64,000 nucleotides of DNA from CANLBN01 sp965230205 (lineage in GTDB: Bacteria > Pseudomonadota > Gammaproteobacteria > Pseudomonadales > Cellvibrionaceae): contig OZ245996.1 in the NCBI GenBank assembly GCA_965230205.1, positions 930,001 to 994,000 of the forward strand, in the 5' to 3' direction. Below the pieces are notes generated by a model, which searched no databases, was not told the origin of the DNA, and saw only the letters and a program-made list of their open reading frames with translations. Shown in pieces: positions 33,419 through 42,945 of this stretch (position 1 is its first letter; each line of letters begins with the position of its first letter). Position numbers and translations under genes: made by a program.

Positions 33419-34963
33419 CTATGCACGCTTTCTTTTTCCTTGAACAATACTATTAAGAATCATGGCACAAAATAAAATGCAGAAGCCTGCCAAAATACCT
33501 TGCCCCACAGATGAGTATTGCAATGCTTCGAGCACATCCTCACCCAACCCTTTAGCACCGATCAATGACGCCACAACAACCATGGCAAGACTCAGCATAA
33601 TGGTTTGATTAACGCCAGCCAGTATAGAAGGTGCCGCTAAAGGCAAATCAACACGAGTCAGCAAATACCATTTAGAAGCCCCATAAGCGATAGCTGCTTC
33701 TCGGATCGTTTCAGGCACACCTCTTAAACCGAGCACAGTCAAGCGAACAACTGGCGTGCCACCAAAAATCATGGTTGTTATTACTGCTGCAGGTTTGCCT
33801 GTACCAAAAAAAGCAATAACCGGAATCATAAAAACAAAGGAAGGCATGGTCTGCATAAAATCCATAATCGGGCGAATCACTGCATATACTTTTGGCCGAC
33901 GCGCACAAAACATTCCCAAAGGAATACCGAGAATAATACTGATACAAGCAGCGGTCCCCAATAACGCTAATGTCGTCATTGCTTTTTCCCAAAAGCCCAG
34001 CAGGCCAATGTAAGCAAGAAATACACTACAAAATACTGCAGCTTTAGGTCCAGCCGACAATGCCGTTAATAAAACGATAAAGCTGGCAATCATGATCCAA
34101 GGCGTTTCAACAAATAGCACTTCTAAGCTATCAAGAATAAAACGAATACCTTCTGTAATTATTTCAAAAAACCATTCACCCTTCAGTACAGCAACACTAA
34201 AAAATTCCCTAATGCCTTCAATAGATTCTAAACGATAGACCGGCCGAGTTGGAAACTCTCCAATAACCGACCAGGTACCTGGAAACGCATAATGAATAAT
34301 ACCCACCCCAAAAATTACAGCGACAAAGCCAAGGCTGAGTAATGTGACAGGCCAAGATAATCCAGATGGAAGCGTGCGATCAGACAACCAGTCAGAAAAC
34401 CGCCTTTCTAAAAGAGAATTCGCCACTAAGCCTTGCGTTAACTTTACTAAAACTAAGATAACAATTCCTGATAAGGCGATCCAAATACCAGCATCTTCCG
34501 CTTGATTGAGTTCTAAACGAATATCACCAATAGCATTTTCCAATGAAGCGATAATACGTTTATAAACATCAATATTATCCGCCCCATCTCTAATCGCTGC
34601 ATCCAATTGCTCTCGACGTAACTCCAGTGTTGACTCAACCTGCGCAATACGCTCACGGATATCTGCGGAGAGATCACCCCAAAAACCACGTGATATTTGC
34701 ACCAGAGCAAGCGCTTCAACAATTAAAAAAGGCAAGCCATAATGCCATAGGTGACGCATACCAAACCAAATAGGACCTAATAACGCCGCAACCAAATTGA
34801 ATGTCCAAGTAAATCGCGCAGTGCTGCCTATTTTTTTAAACTGCTTTTGATAGTACTCGGGATTGGTTTCAGTAAATTTTTCAACTAAAGAAAAGCGATC
34901 ATCTTTAACATCGGCTTTTTGTGAGTTGTTCTGAGTATTTGGATATTTTTCTTGAATATTCAT
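33419..34963 (-). CDS. Glycine-betaine/quaternary-amine-type ABC permease with long N-terminal extension
   Basis: A 514-residue membrane permease of the ProW/OpuAB type. The transport core (about residues 265-510) carries the ATPase-contact EAA loop EAAIAYGASKWYLLTRVDLPLAAP. Unusually, about 260 residues precede it: hydrophobic segments, a helical region about residues 105-160 with alternating charge (likely coiled coil), and further membrane segments. Its start overlaps the ATPase stop by four bases. Works with the ATPase and binding protein upstream. Confidence 0.87.
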   Translation of the reverse strand: MNIQEKYPNTQNNSQKADVKDDRFSLVEKFTETNPEYYQKQFKKIGSTARFTWTFNLVAALLGPIWFGMRHLWHYGLPFLIVEALALVQISRGFWGDLSADIRERIAQVESTLELRREQLDAAIRDGADNIDVYKRIIASLENAIGDIRLELNQAEDAGIWIALSGIVILVLVKLTQGLVANSLLERRFSDWLSDRTLPSGLSWPVTLLSLGFVAVIFGVGIIHYAFPGTWSVIGEFPTRPVYRLESIEGIREFFSVAVLKGEWFFEIITEGIRFILDSLEVLFVETPWIMIASFIVLLTALSAGPKAAVFCSVFLAYIGLLGFWEKAMTTLALLGTAACISIILGIPLGMFCARRPKVYAVIRPIMDFMQTMPSFVFMIPVIAFFGTGKPAAVITTMIFGGTPVVRLTVLGLRGVPETIREAAIAYGASKWYLLTRVDLPLAAPSILAGVNQTIMLSLAMVVVASLIGAKGLGEDVLEALQYSSVGQGILAGFCILFCAMILNSIVQGKRKRA

Positions 34964-36048
34964 GATGTTTCTGTACCTTCAACCACGGTTCGCAATAGAT
35001 CGGCTTTCGTTACTACGCCAATACGTTTTTTATTTTCATCAACAATTGCGAGAGGAACGTCAGAATCTATTGACGAATTAATAAGAACACTCAAACTGTC
35101 ATCTTCTCCAAACTCGGGAGCAGATTGAGTAAACGCACCATAACTTTTTTCATATTGGCTAAGAGGCTGCATAACTGCATGGGCTCTCACCACTTTTAAG
35201 CGAGAAATTCCGGCAACAAAATCTGCAACGTAATCATCCGCTGGATGCATCACAATCTCTTCTGGTGTGCCAATCTGAACAATAATACCATCGCGCATAA
35301 TTGCAATACGATCACCAATACGAACCGCTTCATCGAGGTCATGAGTAATAAAGACCGTTGTCTTTTTCATCACTGACGCAAGCTGCATAAACTCTTCCTG
35401 CAACTGCCGCCGGATCAGAGGATCCAATGCACTGAAAGGTTCATCCATTAATAGAATTTCAGGGTCTGCTGCCAACGCCCTCGCAAGCCCCACTCGCTGC
35501 TGCATACCACCAGATAATTCATGGGCAAATTTATTTCCCCACTCTGTTAACTCCACCATTCCCAGTGTTCTTTCTGCTGCCTCCATACGCTGATTTTTAC
35601 TAACCCCACGAATCTCAAGTGGCATGGCGACATTATCCAGAACAGAGCGGTGCGGTAAGAGTGCAAAGTTCTGAAAAACCATGGCAATATGTTCGTTGCG
35701 ATATTTACGCAATGCCTCTTGAGGAATAGTCATTACATCTTGGTTATTCACCAAGATTTTTCCTGCGGAAGGTTCAAGCAGGCGATTGATATGCCTAACG
35801 AGGGTTGACTTACCACTGCCTGACAAACCCATGACACAAAATATTTCGCCGCGCTTAACCGTAAAATTGGCGTCAGCGACACCGATAACACAATTATATT
35901 TTTCTAATACTTCTTGCTTACCGATTCCATTTGCCTGGATATCGTTGAGTGCTTCACGCCAACGATTACCAAACACTTTCCAAACACCGGAAGCTTCTAT
36001 TGAATTCACCTCCGACGCTAAACTTTTATTATCAACTTGGGATACCAC
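34960..36048 (-). CDS. Glycine-betaine/quaternary-amine-type ABC ATPase (ProV-like)
   Basis: ATP-hydrolysing subunit of 362 residues. Walker A GLSGSGKSTL, signature LSGGMQQRVGLARALA, Walker B EILLMDEPFSALD, and the switch histidine in TVFITHDLDEAV. The C-terminal about 80 residues resemble a partial CBS-type regulatory region (VPLAIVDENKKRIGVVTKADLLR), as in ProV, where it senses ionic strength. Overlaps the permease gene. A hairpin separates it from the binding-protein gene. Confidence 0.92.
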   Translation of the reverse strand: MVSQVDNKSLASEVNSIEASGVWKVFGNRWREALNDIQANGIGKQEVLEKYNCVIGVADANFTVKRGEIFCVMGLSGSGKSTLVRHINRLLEPSAGKILVNNQDVMTIPQEALRKYRNEHIAMVFQNFALLPHRSVLDNVAMPLEIRGVSKNQRMEAAERTLGMVELTEWGNKFAHELSGGMQQRVGLARALAADPEILLMDEPFSALDPLIRRQLQEEFMQLASVMKKTTVFITHDLDEAVRIGDRIAIMRDGIIVQIGTPEEIVMHPADDYVADFVAGISRLKVVRAHAVMQPLSQYEKSYGAFTQSAPEFGEDDSLSVLINSSIDSDVPLAIVDENKKRIGVVTKADLLRTVVEGTETS

Positions 36049-36079
36049 AACACACCTTCTACACGATATTGTCTAACAG

Positions 36080-36120
36080 AAAAGACATGACACTGAATTG
36101 GGCCACCATCCAGGTCATGT
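36080..36120 (-). terminator. Possible attenuating hairpin between binding-protein and ATPase genes
   Basis: On the minus strand, ACATGAC (36120-36114) and GTCATGT (36091-36085) form a 7-bp stem around a 22-base loop, followed by CTTTTC. Partial termination here would raise binding protein over ATPase and permease, a common design for ABC importers. Confidence 0.4.
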
Positions 36121-36178
36121 AAAAATCTGTACTTTTTAAAATTATTTTTATTAACGAGAATTAATTTATGATGAGTAA

Positions 36179-37144
36179 TTACAAGCCAAGCCAGCTATCA
36201 ACACGCTCTTGATTGGCATCGACCCACTCTCTGACAACATCGGCTGCATTTCGCTTTTTAGTCACAATTTCGAATGCCCAGCGACTGACAGTGTCAGTAT
36301 CAAGTGCAATCTTACCCAGCAGATCTGCGATTGCTGGGGCACGCTGTTCCAATGATTTTGAATAAGCTATTTGAACTTCACGTGGTGCATCACCGGTTTC
36401 AACTTTAGATTTTTTATACCAGTCAGGATCTTCAGAAGCCTGCACCATACTATACTTTGCAGGATCATAAGAAGGCTCTTCTAGCTGGACGATATCATGC
36501 ATAAACCAAATTGCTTCAGGTGCATAGCAGTAAAAAGCAACGCCTTTACCCTTTTTAATATGATCACCAACCCGGTTTATATTGACGGATTGCTGTGCTC
36601 TAAATGGTTCCATAAAAGCAAGCAAACCATAATCACGCATTTTCACTTCGTTTGCGTTCGCAGAATTCCAACCAGGTGCACCTATCCAAATCTCTCCTTT
36701 ACCGTCACCATCACTATCCAATTGCTTGGCTATTTCAGGGCGTGCCAAATCATAAATTGATGTGATTTTAGTTTTTTCCTGAAACTGTCTCGATACACAA
36801 AACCCTTGTTTTCCCGCATAGGGCTTTGAACTTAAGACAACGGTGCCTTTATCTTTTACAAATTGGTCTGTGAAATTTTTCTGGTTTGGCAACCACACAT
36901 CTGGATGCACATCTACATCACCTTTTCCTCGATCCATACCCTGATAAATCGTTGCATTAGTTCCCGGCACAAGATTCGCTTCGCCCCCCACTTTTTCTTC
37001 TACAAGAATTTTAATTAAGTTTGCAATGGCTGTTGCACTCGTCCAGTTTGGCGCACCGATATTTACCTTTTCGGCAGATATTGCTACAGGTGCGACGCAA
37101 GCCAGTGTTAATGCACTGATTGCTCCTAGTATTAATCGTCTCAT
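36179..37144 (-). CDS. Periplasmic substrate-binding protein, OpuAC/ProX type
   Basis: A 321-residue binding protein with a cleavable signal peptide (about residues 1-23, ending AISA). The mature part starts EKVNIGAPNWTSATAIANLI, typical of glycine-betaine/choline-type binding proteins, and contains DVHPDVWLPNQ and IWIGAPGWNSANANEVK. Several tryptophans could form the aromatic box for a quaternary ammonium. First gene of the importer operon. The 43-base element at 37296-37338 upstream matches the one before the oxidase gene. Confidence 0.9.
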   Translation of the reverse strand: MRRLILGAISALTLACVAPVAISAEKVNIGAPNWTSATAIANLIKILVEEKVGGEANLVPGTNATIYQGMDRGKGDVDVHPDVWLPNQKNFTDQFVKDKGTVVLSSKPYAGKQGFCVSRQFQEKTKITSIYDLARPEIAKQLDSDGDGKGEIWIGAPGWNSANANEVKMRDYGLLAFMEPFRAQQSVNINRVGDHIKKGKGVAFYCYAPEAIWFMHDIVQLEEPSYDPAKYSMVQASEDPDWYKKSKVETGDAPREVQIAYSKSLEQRAPAIADLLGKIALDTDTVSRWAFEIVTKKRNAADVVREWVDANQERVDSWLGL

Positions 37145-37632
37145 AATGTTTACTCCACTTAGCTTTATTATTGTGCGTTAACCTTTTACTGAGCTTAAAT
37201 TTTTTGTGCAGCCCTATAGCAAAGGTTGAGAATTTTTTTACCGGCCCTTACTGATCAAATATTAATAATCAGTAGAAGTGGTATTGATGATATAACCGTC
37301 AGACCATTCAAACAAATTATTAATTTCTTTATATCTATTAATTTTTATTATACCCTTACAATGAAAACTTACCCCACGGATCAGCCTCAAGCTACATACA
37401 CATAAGCGCTAATTCGCCAAGCTTTTATTTCGGTCAAAAGTGAAACAATAAATAGATAATGACTCTAGTTAATGCATCTTCACTAGAGTGATAAGTGATG
37501 GGAATAAAGGTTTGAAAAAATGATTAAGAAAACTACAATTTTTTAAATTGCCTTATAAAAACAGCAACGTCCAATAAAATATAAATTGAAGAAATACGAC
37601 TCAATTAAACAACCAAAGTAATTATTAGCGAA
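37145..37632. other. Intergenic region upstream of the importer operon
   Basis: This 488-base region separates the oxidase gene from the binding-protein gene. It holds no supported gene. Its main feature is the 43-base element at 37296-37338, which recurs at 38987-39029. Confidence 0.6.
37296..37338. promoter_or_regulatory. Shared 43-base element, copy 1 (importer operon)
   Basis: Aligned without gaps to 38987-39029, this copy matches at 37 of 43 positions, and at 27 of 29 in its right part (37310-37338). The core AAATTATTAATTT is an imperfect AAATT-N3-AATTT palindrome. It lies 152-194 bases before the binding-protein start. Confidence 0.65.
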
Positions 37633-38907
37633 TCATAAAAACCGGTCGACACTAACAGCCTCCCTATTTTTATGGAAATAAGTACCTCCTGAAATCTCAT
37701 CCGCAATAATTCTGGCAGTAGCAGGCCCCATACTTAAACCGTAATGACTATGCCCAAAAGCGGCATAGAGACCATTGAGGCCTTTAATCTCGCCAATAGC
37801 CGGTAGATTATCAGGAAACGATGGCCTGATACCCATCCATTGCTTACTGTGGCTGAGATTGAGGTCTGGCAATAAACGTTTCGCTAAAGGATTAAGTATC
37901 TGAGCACGTTGATAATTAGGAGGGGCATCAATACTGGTAAACTCTGCTGTACCAGCAGCCCTAACGCCCCCAGCCATCGAACTGACAATAAACTTACCAG
38001 CCACATCCAATATAGAGTTATTAATCGAAATACCTGGATCGCCAAACTCCAAATGGTAACCACGCTCAGGGATTAATGGCAATTTAATACCTAAGGGCTT
38101 CAATAACTCAGTTGACCAAATCCCCGCACACATGACCAATTTCTTGGCAGATATTTTTCCTGCATCACTTACCAAGGTATAGCCCTCGGCTTCAGGAACA
38201 ATATTTGTGATTGATTGCTGTAAGAAAGTGGCTCCTTGATGCATTGCCTTTTCAAACAATACTTTACAAATTTCTCCAGGAGCATAGGCTCTCGCCTGAT
38301 CCTTAATAATAATAGCGCTGTGGTATTCTGGAGATACCGCAGGCTCAATTTCGCGCAATTCTTTTCCATCAATCTTTTCAGCAGTTGCACCATGCCTAAT
38401 TTTCAACTGCCAGCCAAAGTCTTCTAGATTTGCTTTAGCCTTTCCACGGAAGGCATTAACATGCCAACTATCGATCATTAAGCTCTCATGTCCAGTACCC
38501 TTCAGATAACCTTTATAGGCCATCACATTGCCACGGACTAGCATATCCATTGCATTAGAAATCTGACACACGCGCTCTTGTCGAGTATTGAGCAAAAACT
38601 TTATTGCCCAGGGAATAGTCATAGGAAGATCAACAAATCTGGCCCGGACAGGCCCTTTAGGGTCTAACAACCAGCCAGGCACTTGTTTCCAGATACCTGG
38701 CATACACTGGGGCACTGAAGACCACGGAGAAATTACCCCCGCATTTCCATAGCTTGTGCTATCTCCAGGCTCCCCCCGATCAATTAATGTCACTGAGAGT
38801 CCCTTTTGTTGAAGCGATAATGCACAACAAACACCAATAATACCTGCCCCCAACACAACTACATCAGAGACAGAGCCTGGACTTCTTTCCACCAAAATAC
38901 CTCTCAC
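37633..38907 (-). CDS. FAD-dependent oxidoreductase of the DadA/D-amino-acid dehydrogenase family
   Basis: A 424-residue flavoprotein of the DAO fold. The N-terminal FAD motif is VVVLGAGIIGVCCALSLQQKGLSVTLIDRGEPGDSTSYGNAG in overview, with GAGIIG as the glycine core. The C-terminal GIRPSFPDNLPAIGE and FGHSHYGLSMGPATA blocks match DadA-type enzymes. It would oxidise an amino acid, N-methyl amine or opine-like compound. The start used is a GTG. The neighbouring importer and divergent LysR gene suggest it works on the imported compound. Confidence 0.85.
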   Translation of the reverse strand: MRGILVERSPGSVSDVVVLGAGIIGVCCALSLQQKGLSVTLIDRGEPGDSTSYGNAGVISPWSSVPQCMPGIWKQVPGWLLDPKGPVRARFVDLPMTIPWAIKFLLNTRQERVCQISNAMDMLVRGNVMAYKGYLKGTGHESLMIDSWHVNAFRGKAKANLEDFGWQLKIRHGATAEKIDGKELREIEPAVSPEYHSAIIIKDQARAYAPGEICKVLFEKAMHQGATFLQQSITNIVPEAEGYTLVSDAGKISAKKLVMCAGIWSTELLKPLGIKLPLIPERGYHLEFGDPGISINNSILDVAGKFIVSSMAGGVRAAGTAEFTSIDAPPNYQRAQILNPLAKRLLPDLNLSHSKQWMGIRPSFPDNLPAIGEIKGLNGLYAAFGHSHYGLSMGPATARIIADEISGGTYFHKNREAVSVDRFL

Positions 38908-38986
38908 TTACAGACAAAAACAAAGCGACCTAAACGCTCAACCTATGCTTTTTTATTGATTCTTAGATAGTGAGGCGACTATACTT

Positions 38987-39029
38987 CCGGCAAACCATAG
39001 AAACAAATTGTTAATTTCTTTATTTCTAT
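38987..39029. promoter_or_regulatory. Shared 43-base element, copy 2 (oxidase/LysR intergenic)
   Basis: Second copy of the element at 37296-37338. It contains AAATTGTTAATTT, and outer arms ATAGAAA (38997-39003) and TTTCTAT (39023-39029). It ends 23 bases before the LysR start and begins 80 bases before the oxidase start. This is the usual place for a LysR-type site controlling a divergent pair. Confidence 0.65.
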
Positions 39030-39052
39030 AAGAAAAAATTATAGGCAATCTA

Positions 39053-39979
39053 ATGAAACTTAACCAAATGAAGGCATTTACCGAACTGATGCTATCCGGC
39101 TCAGTATCAGAGGCTGCGCGCAACTTGCATCGAACCCAACCCGCCATTAGTTCATTAATTGCAAGCCTTGAAGATGACCTGGGCATCAAATTATTCGAAC
39201 GCCGTAATAGCCGCTTGCACCCCGTACCAGAAGCCCAATACCTATTTGAAGAATGCAGTGAGCTATTCAGACGAATCGATAACATTAGTGAAAATATGCG
39301 GCGTATTAAGGCTCTAGAAAATGGAGAATTAAAGATAGCCTCGATGCCAGGCCCCTCTATTTTTCTAATACCAGAACTTATCTCCGAACACGGACTCAGT
39401 GATCATGATATAAAATGCACAATGGTCACCCGCAGCTCAGAGTCGGTATACCAACTGATCGGCGCACAACAATATGATTTGGGTATTGCTGACTACAACA
39501 AAGAGGCACCCGTAAAGACACCGCTCATTGACTCTGAAATTTTTCGCTTCCAATGCCTTTGTGCTATTCCAGCGGAAGATGAACTATCAAAAAAAACTGT
39601 GATTACAGCGGATGATCTCAATAATAAAAAACTAGCAACGCTTTACCCTGAGGAGCCCATATACGAAAGAATTGAAAAAGTATTTATTGATTCTGGCAAC
39701 AAATTAAATGCTAGCTTTATGACACAAAATTTTATCCCCTTGCTTACCTTCGTAGAAAAGCAAGTTGCATGTGCGATCATTGACCCAGTCACAGCTGAAA
39801 GCTACCGGCTTTATAAAGGCGATAACACAAGTATTGTATTTCGCCCACTTGCACCCACAATAGATTTTGAAATTGCAGTCATCACACCAGCTCACAGACC
39901 TGTTTCAGTGATCGCAAAGTACTTTGCAGAAAAGCTCATGCAAGAATTTAAACGCATATCAGAAAAGGGAGAATATTAA
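39053..39979 (+). CDS. LysR-family transcriptional regulator
   Basis: A 308-residue LTTR. The helix-turn-helix reads VSEAARNLHRTQPAISSLIASLEDDLGIKLFERR, and the rest is the periplasmic-binding-like effector domain. Divergent from the oxidase gene, with a repeated 43-base element in the gap that also precedes the importer operon. It therefore probably controls uptake and oxidation together. The effector is unknown but likely the transported compound or a derivative. Confidence 0.92.
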   Translation: MKLNQMKAFTELMLSGSVSEAARNLHRTQPAISSLIASLEDDLGIKLFERRNSRLHPVPEAQYLFEECSELFRRIDNISENMRRIKALENGELKIASMPGPSIFLIPELISEHGLSDHDIKCTMVTRSSESVYQLIGAQQYDLGIADYNKEAPVKTPLIDSEIFRFQCLCAIPAEDELSKKTVITADDLNNKKLATLYPEEPIYERIEKVFIDSGNKLNASFMTQNFIPLLTFVEKQVACAIIDPVTAESYRLYKGDNTSIVFRPLAPTIDFEIAVITPAHRPVSVIAKYFAEKLMQEFKRISEKGEY

Positions 39980-40051
39980 ATATTACTCTCGACCTCATTT
40001 ATTTTATCTACTATTTCACCACCAACCATTCACATAAACGGTTAATACAAT

Positions 40052-40399
40052 ATGACAAAAGACGATTTAAAAAATCAATTAAATAACAATCCAACAAGTA
40101 TCGAGTTTTCAGAGATAATGAAGCTTATCGATGAACTATACACGTATACTCCGACTAAATTCACCAATGGCCCAGAGGTTATTAATGAACCAGGGTCGAA
40201 TGAGGGCTCATGTAGAATCTTTGCTTTTGCTCAAGACCAGCAATTAACAGAAGAACAAACACTACATTGCTTTGGCACATATTACCGTAACGATGTATTA
40301 GGAAATCCAGAGGGAACTGACCATGCAAATATTCGTAGCTTCATGCAGCATGGTTGGAAAGGCATTCAATTTGAGCAACCAGCTCTCGTTGAAAAATAG
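40052..40399 (+). CDS. HopJ-family protein
   Basis: A 115-residue protein of the HopJ family, named after a Pseudomonas syringae type III effector but widespread in non-pathogenic marine bacteria. Conserved blocks: YTPTKFTNG, NEGSCRIFAFAQD, LHCFGTYYRNDVL and DHANIRSFMQHGWKGIQF. No type III secretion genes are in the window, so an effector role here is unlikely; the actual role is unknown. It lies 72 bases after the LysR gene on the same strand. Confidence 0.87.
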   Translation: MTKDDLKNQLNNNPTSIEFSEIMKLIDELYTYTPTKFTNGPEVINEPGSNEGSCRIFAFAQDQQLTEEQTLHCFGTYYRNDVLGNPEGTDHANIRSFMQHGWKGIQFEQPALVEK

Positions 40400-40454
40400 C
40401 GCCTCTTAAAATGATCAAGTTTGCTCTTTTACAAAGCAAATACTCAATCATTAG

Positions 40455-40868
40455 CTATGCATCGATATCATCCACATCTGCCTGCCCCGAAATTCGCCGA
40501 CGGATGTGTGACCATGACATACCAATCGCTAACACAGCAGCAAAAACAACCAAAATGGTATAGACAAACAGCTGGCTCGCAACACTGATCAAATTAAAGT
40601 CAACGGCCAACCAAACGAAACAGCCAAAAAGTGCTGCAACCAGAATAATTCCAAATGCACCCAGAGATCGAAACGTTGCGCGCAAGAAAACAACCCAACC
40701 GATTAATATCCCGATACCCACTAATATCAGCAAGGGGAGACTGGTATCTCCGCGGTTAACAATCCAGTGATAGTATGATGCCCCCGATGGATTAAACGTC
40801 GAAAAAACCAGCACTAAAGCAACAACAAAGCGAATAAACACACCAGAAAGTTTAAAATTGGAAACCAT
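40455..40868 (-). CDS. Four-helix inner-membrane protein, DUF6524-like
   Basis: A 137-residue membrane protein with four hydrophobic segments. The early FNPSGASYYHWIV stretch recalls the DUF6524 family, named from memory of that motif. The C-terminus is charged and cytoplasmic (SHIRRRISGQ...). The ATG at 40868 was chosen because GGGGGA precedes it; the frame is open 15 codons further upstream. Function unknown. Divergent from srkA. Confidence 0.7.
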   Translation of the reverse strand: MVSNFKLSGVFIRFVVALVLVFSTFNPSGASYYHWIVNRGDTSLPLLILVGIGILIGWVVFLRATFRSLGAFGIILVAALFGCFVWLAVDFNLISVASQLFVYTILVVFAAVLAIGMSWSHIRRRISGQADVDDIDA

Positions 40869-40974
40869 AAATCCCCCTCTATCATGGCGCAAAGTGTGGC
40901 AGTTTTTACCCATCTAATCAATTGCATTGACTAGTAAGGCATCACACAAACAAAGCATGCCTCGTATTCATTTT

Positions 40975-40992
40975 GGGCCTGTTCACACTAAT
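40975..40992. repeat. Solo copy of an 18-base intergenic repeat (upstream of srkA)
   Basis: GGGCCTGTTCACACTAAT is identical to 60520-60537 and similar to 53903-53920 and to both ends of the element at 49753-49910. It lies 80 bases before srkA. Confidence 0.6.
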
Positions 40993-41071
40993 ATCTCTAT
41001 TTTGGCTGTATCTCAGCAAACCATTCACTGTACACTGTCTGATTATTATAGAAATCAATCATTGATACCGC

Positions 41072-42136
41072 ATGATGCAAACCGACTATAAACAACTCAC
41101 GCCGGATACGGTAATTAATGCCATAGAAAACCTTGGTTATTTAAGCGATTCTCGCATACTTGCTCTCAATAGTTATGAAAATAGGGTATACCAAATAGGC
41201 CTTGAAGACGGCTCACCCTATCCTTCTGATACTCTGCTTAATTCACAGCAGACAATCGCTCTTTCCTCCGCATGTGGAGAAACACCCAATGCCAAACCAT
41301 CGCCTCTCATTGCCAAGTTTTACCGCCCTAACCGCTGGAGTGATGAGCAAATTATCGAAGAGCATGAATTTACCCAACAACTACACGATCTGGATATCCC
41401 CGTTGTCCCTCCATTGAGCTTTAATGGGAAAACACTATTGTCTTTTGAAGGATACCGATTCGCCCTTTACCCACGTCGAGGCGGGCATGCTCCCGAGCTC
41501 GACAACGGAGACCATCTTGAAATCATTGGCCGCTTTATTGGGCGTATTCACAGTGTAAGCAAGCAGTGTTTATTTACGCACCGTTCCGAGGTCGACATAC
41601 AAAGCTATGCCATCGACAGTCGCAACTTTTTGCTTGAAAACAATTTTATTCCATCAGATTTAATCCCTGCTTATGACACCATCACCCGCGACCTTATAGA
41701 ACGTATTAAGGCAGCTTTTGCCCCTGTAGACTACCATTCCATTCGCTTACATGGCGACTGCCATCCCGGCAATATCTTATGGCGAGATGATCACGCTCAT
41801 TTTGTGGATTTCGATGATGCTCGCAACGGGCCAGCGATACAGGACTTATGGATGCTACTTTCTGGCGATTACCAGCAGCGTTGTTTACAAATCGCTGACA
41901 TCCTCGAAGGCTATACGGACTTTTGTGATTTTGACCCTATTGAGTTAAATCTCATTGAACCCCTGCGGGCAATGAGACTCTTACATTATGCTGCTTGGTT
42001 GGCGAGACGCTGGGAAGATCCTGCATTTCCACATAACTTTCCCTGGTTTAATAGTGAGCGTTATTGGGCTGAACATGTGCTTTCCCTTCGAGAACAACTG
42101 GCAGCACTCGACGAACCTGTTTTACAATGGCTTTAA
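41072..42136 (+). CDS. srkA: Stress response kinase A (YihE/RdoA)
   Basis: A 354-residue Ser/Thr-kinase-fold protein of the APH/HSK2 group; the E. coli protein counters stress-induced death via the Cpx response. The catalytic loop is RLHGDCHPGNILWR and the metal-binding aspartate is in HFVDFDDARNGPA. Family blocks SYENRVYQIG and KFYRPNRWS are present. An insertion of about 25 residues (about 47-75) between these two blocks is longer than usual. It lies 20 bases upstream of cysE, so the two may be co-transcribed. Confidence 0.93.
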   Translation: MMQTDYKQLTPDTVINAIENLGYLSDSRILALNSYENRVYQIGLEDGSPYPSDTLLNSQQTIALSSACGETPNAKPSPLIAKFYRPNRWSDEQIIEEHEFTQQLHDLDIPVVPPLSFNGKTLLSFEGYRFALYPRRGGHAPELDNGDHLEIIGRFIGRIHSVSKQCLFTHRSEVDIQSYAIDSRNFLLENNFIPSDLIPAYDTITRDLIERIKAAFAPVDYHSIRLHGDCHPGNILWRDDHAHFVDFDDARNGPAIQDLWMLLSGDYQQRCLQIADILEGYTDFCDFDPIELNLIEPLRAMRLLHYAAWLARRWEDPAFPHNFPWFNSERYWAEHVLSLREQLAALDEPVLQWL

Positions 42137-42156
42137 ATACGACGTAGAGATTCACT

Positions 42157-42945
42157 ATGGCACCTGATGATCCTATCTGGAATATGATTAGAAAAACCAC
42201 CGCTGAACACGCTGAGCAAGAGCCTGTTTTAGCGAGTTTTTTACATGCGACGGTTTTAAATCACGACTCTCTCGAAGATGCCCTTAGTTTTCATCTAGCG
42301 AACAAACTGGATAGCCCTGCTGCATCTGCGCTATTAATTCGAGAAATGATAGAAGAGGCATTGACCGAATCTGCAACAATCAGCGAAGCGGTTCGTGCCG
42401 ACATCGTCGCCACCTACGAGCGTGACTCTGCTTGTGACTGCGTCTCTACACCATTATTGTTTTATAAAGGCTTTCATGCTTTGCAAGCTTATCGCGTTGC
42501 CAATTGGTTATGGAACAACCAGAGACAACCACTAGCTCTATTTTTACAGAATCATATATCAACTGCGTTTAGCCTAGATATTCATCCCGCTGCACGCATT
42601 GGCAAGGGCATTATGCTGGACCACGCGACGGGTATTGTCATTGGGGAAACAGCAGTCATTGAAGATAATGTATCGATCATGCAGTCCGTAACACTAGGCG
42701 GAACAGGGAAAGACAGTGGCGATCGCCACCCTAAAATTCGCCAAGGTGTATTACTAGGCGCAGGTTCCAAAGTTCTGGGCAATATTGAAATTGGTGAAGG
42801 CGCCCATGTTAGTTCAGGCAGCGTTGTACTGAAAGATATTCCACCTCATAAAGTGGTCGCAGGTGTTCCAGCTACTGTTATTGGTGACGCTATGAATCAA
42901 CAACCTGCTCTCGATATGAATCAGGACCTTCGCTGCAAACGCTGA
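42157..42945 (+). CDS. cysE: Serine O-acetyltransferase
   Basis: First step of cysteine biosynthesis, making O-acetylserine from serine and acetyl-CoA. The 262 residues have the CysE N-terminal helical domain (FLHATVLNHDSLEDALSFHLANKL) and the hexapeptide-repeat beta-helix, with DIHPAARIGKGIMLDHATGIVIGETAVI, and the catalytic His in DRHPKI. Forms hexamers in relatives. Follows srkA closely. Confidence 0.95.
   Translation: MAPDDPIWNMIRKTTAEHAEQEPVLASFLHATVLNHDSLEDALSFHLANKLDSPAASALLIREMIEEALTESATISEAVRADIVATYERDSACDCVSTPLLFYKGFHALQAYRVANWLWNNQRQPLALFLQNHISTAFSLDIHPAARIGKGIMLDHATGIVIGETAVIEDNVSIMQSVTLGGTGKDSGDRHPKIRQGVLLGAGSKVLGNIEIGEGAHVSSGSVVLKDIPPHKVVAGVPATVIGDAMNQQPALDMNQDLRCKR

Noticed and set aside
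40052..40399. Type III secretion effector role for the HopJ-family gene
   Set aside because: No secretion or chaperone genes nearby, and the family is common in free-living bacteria; the name is historical.
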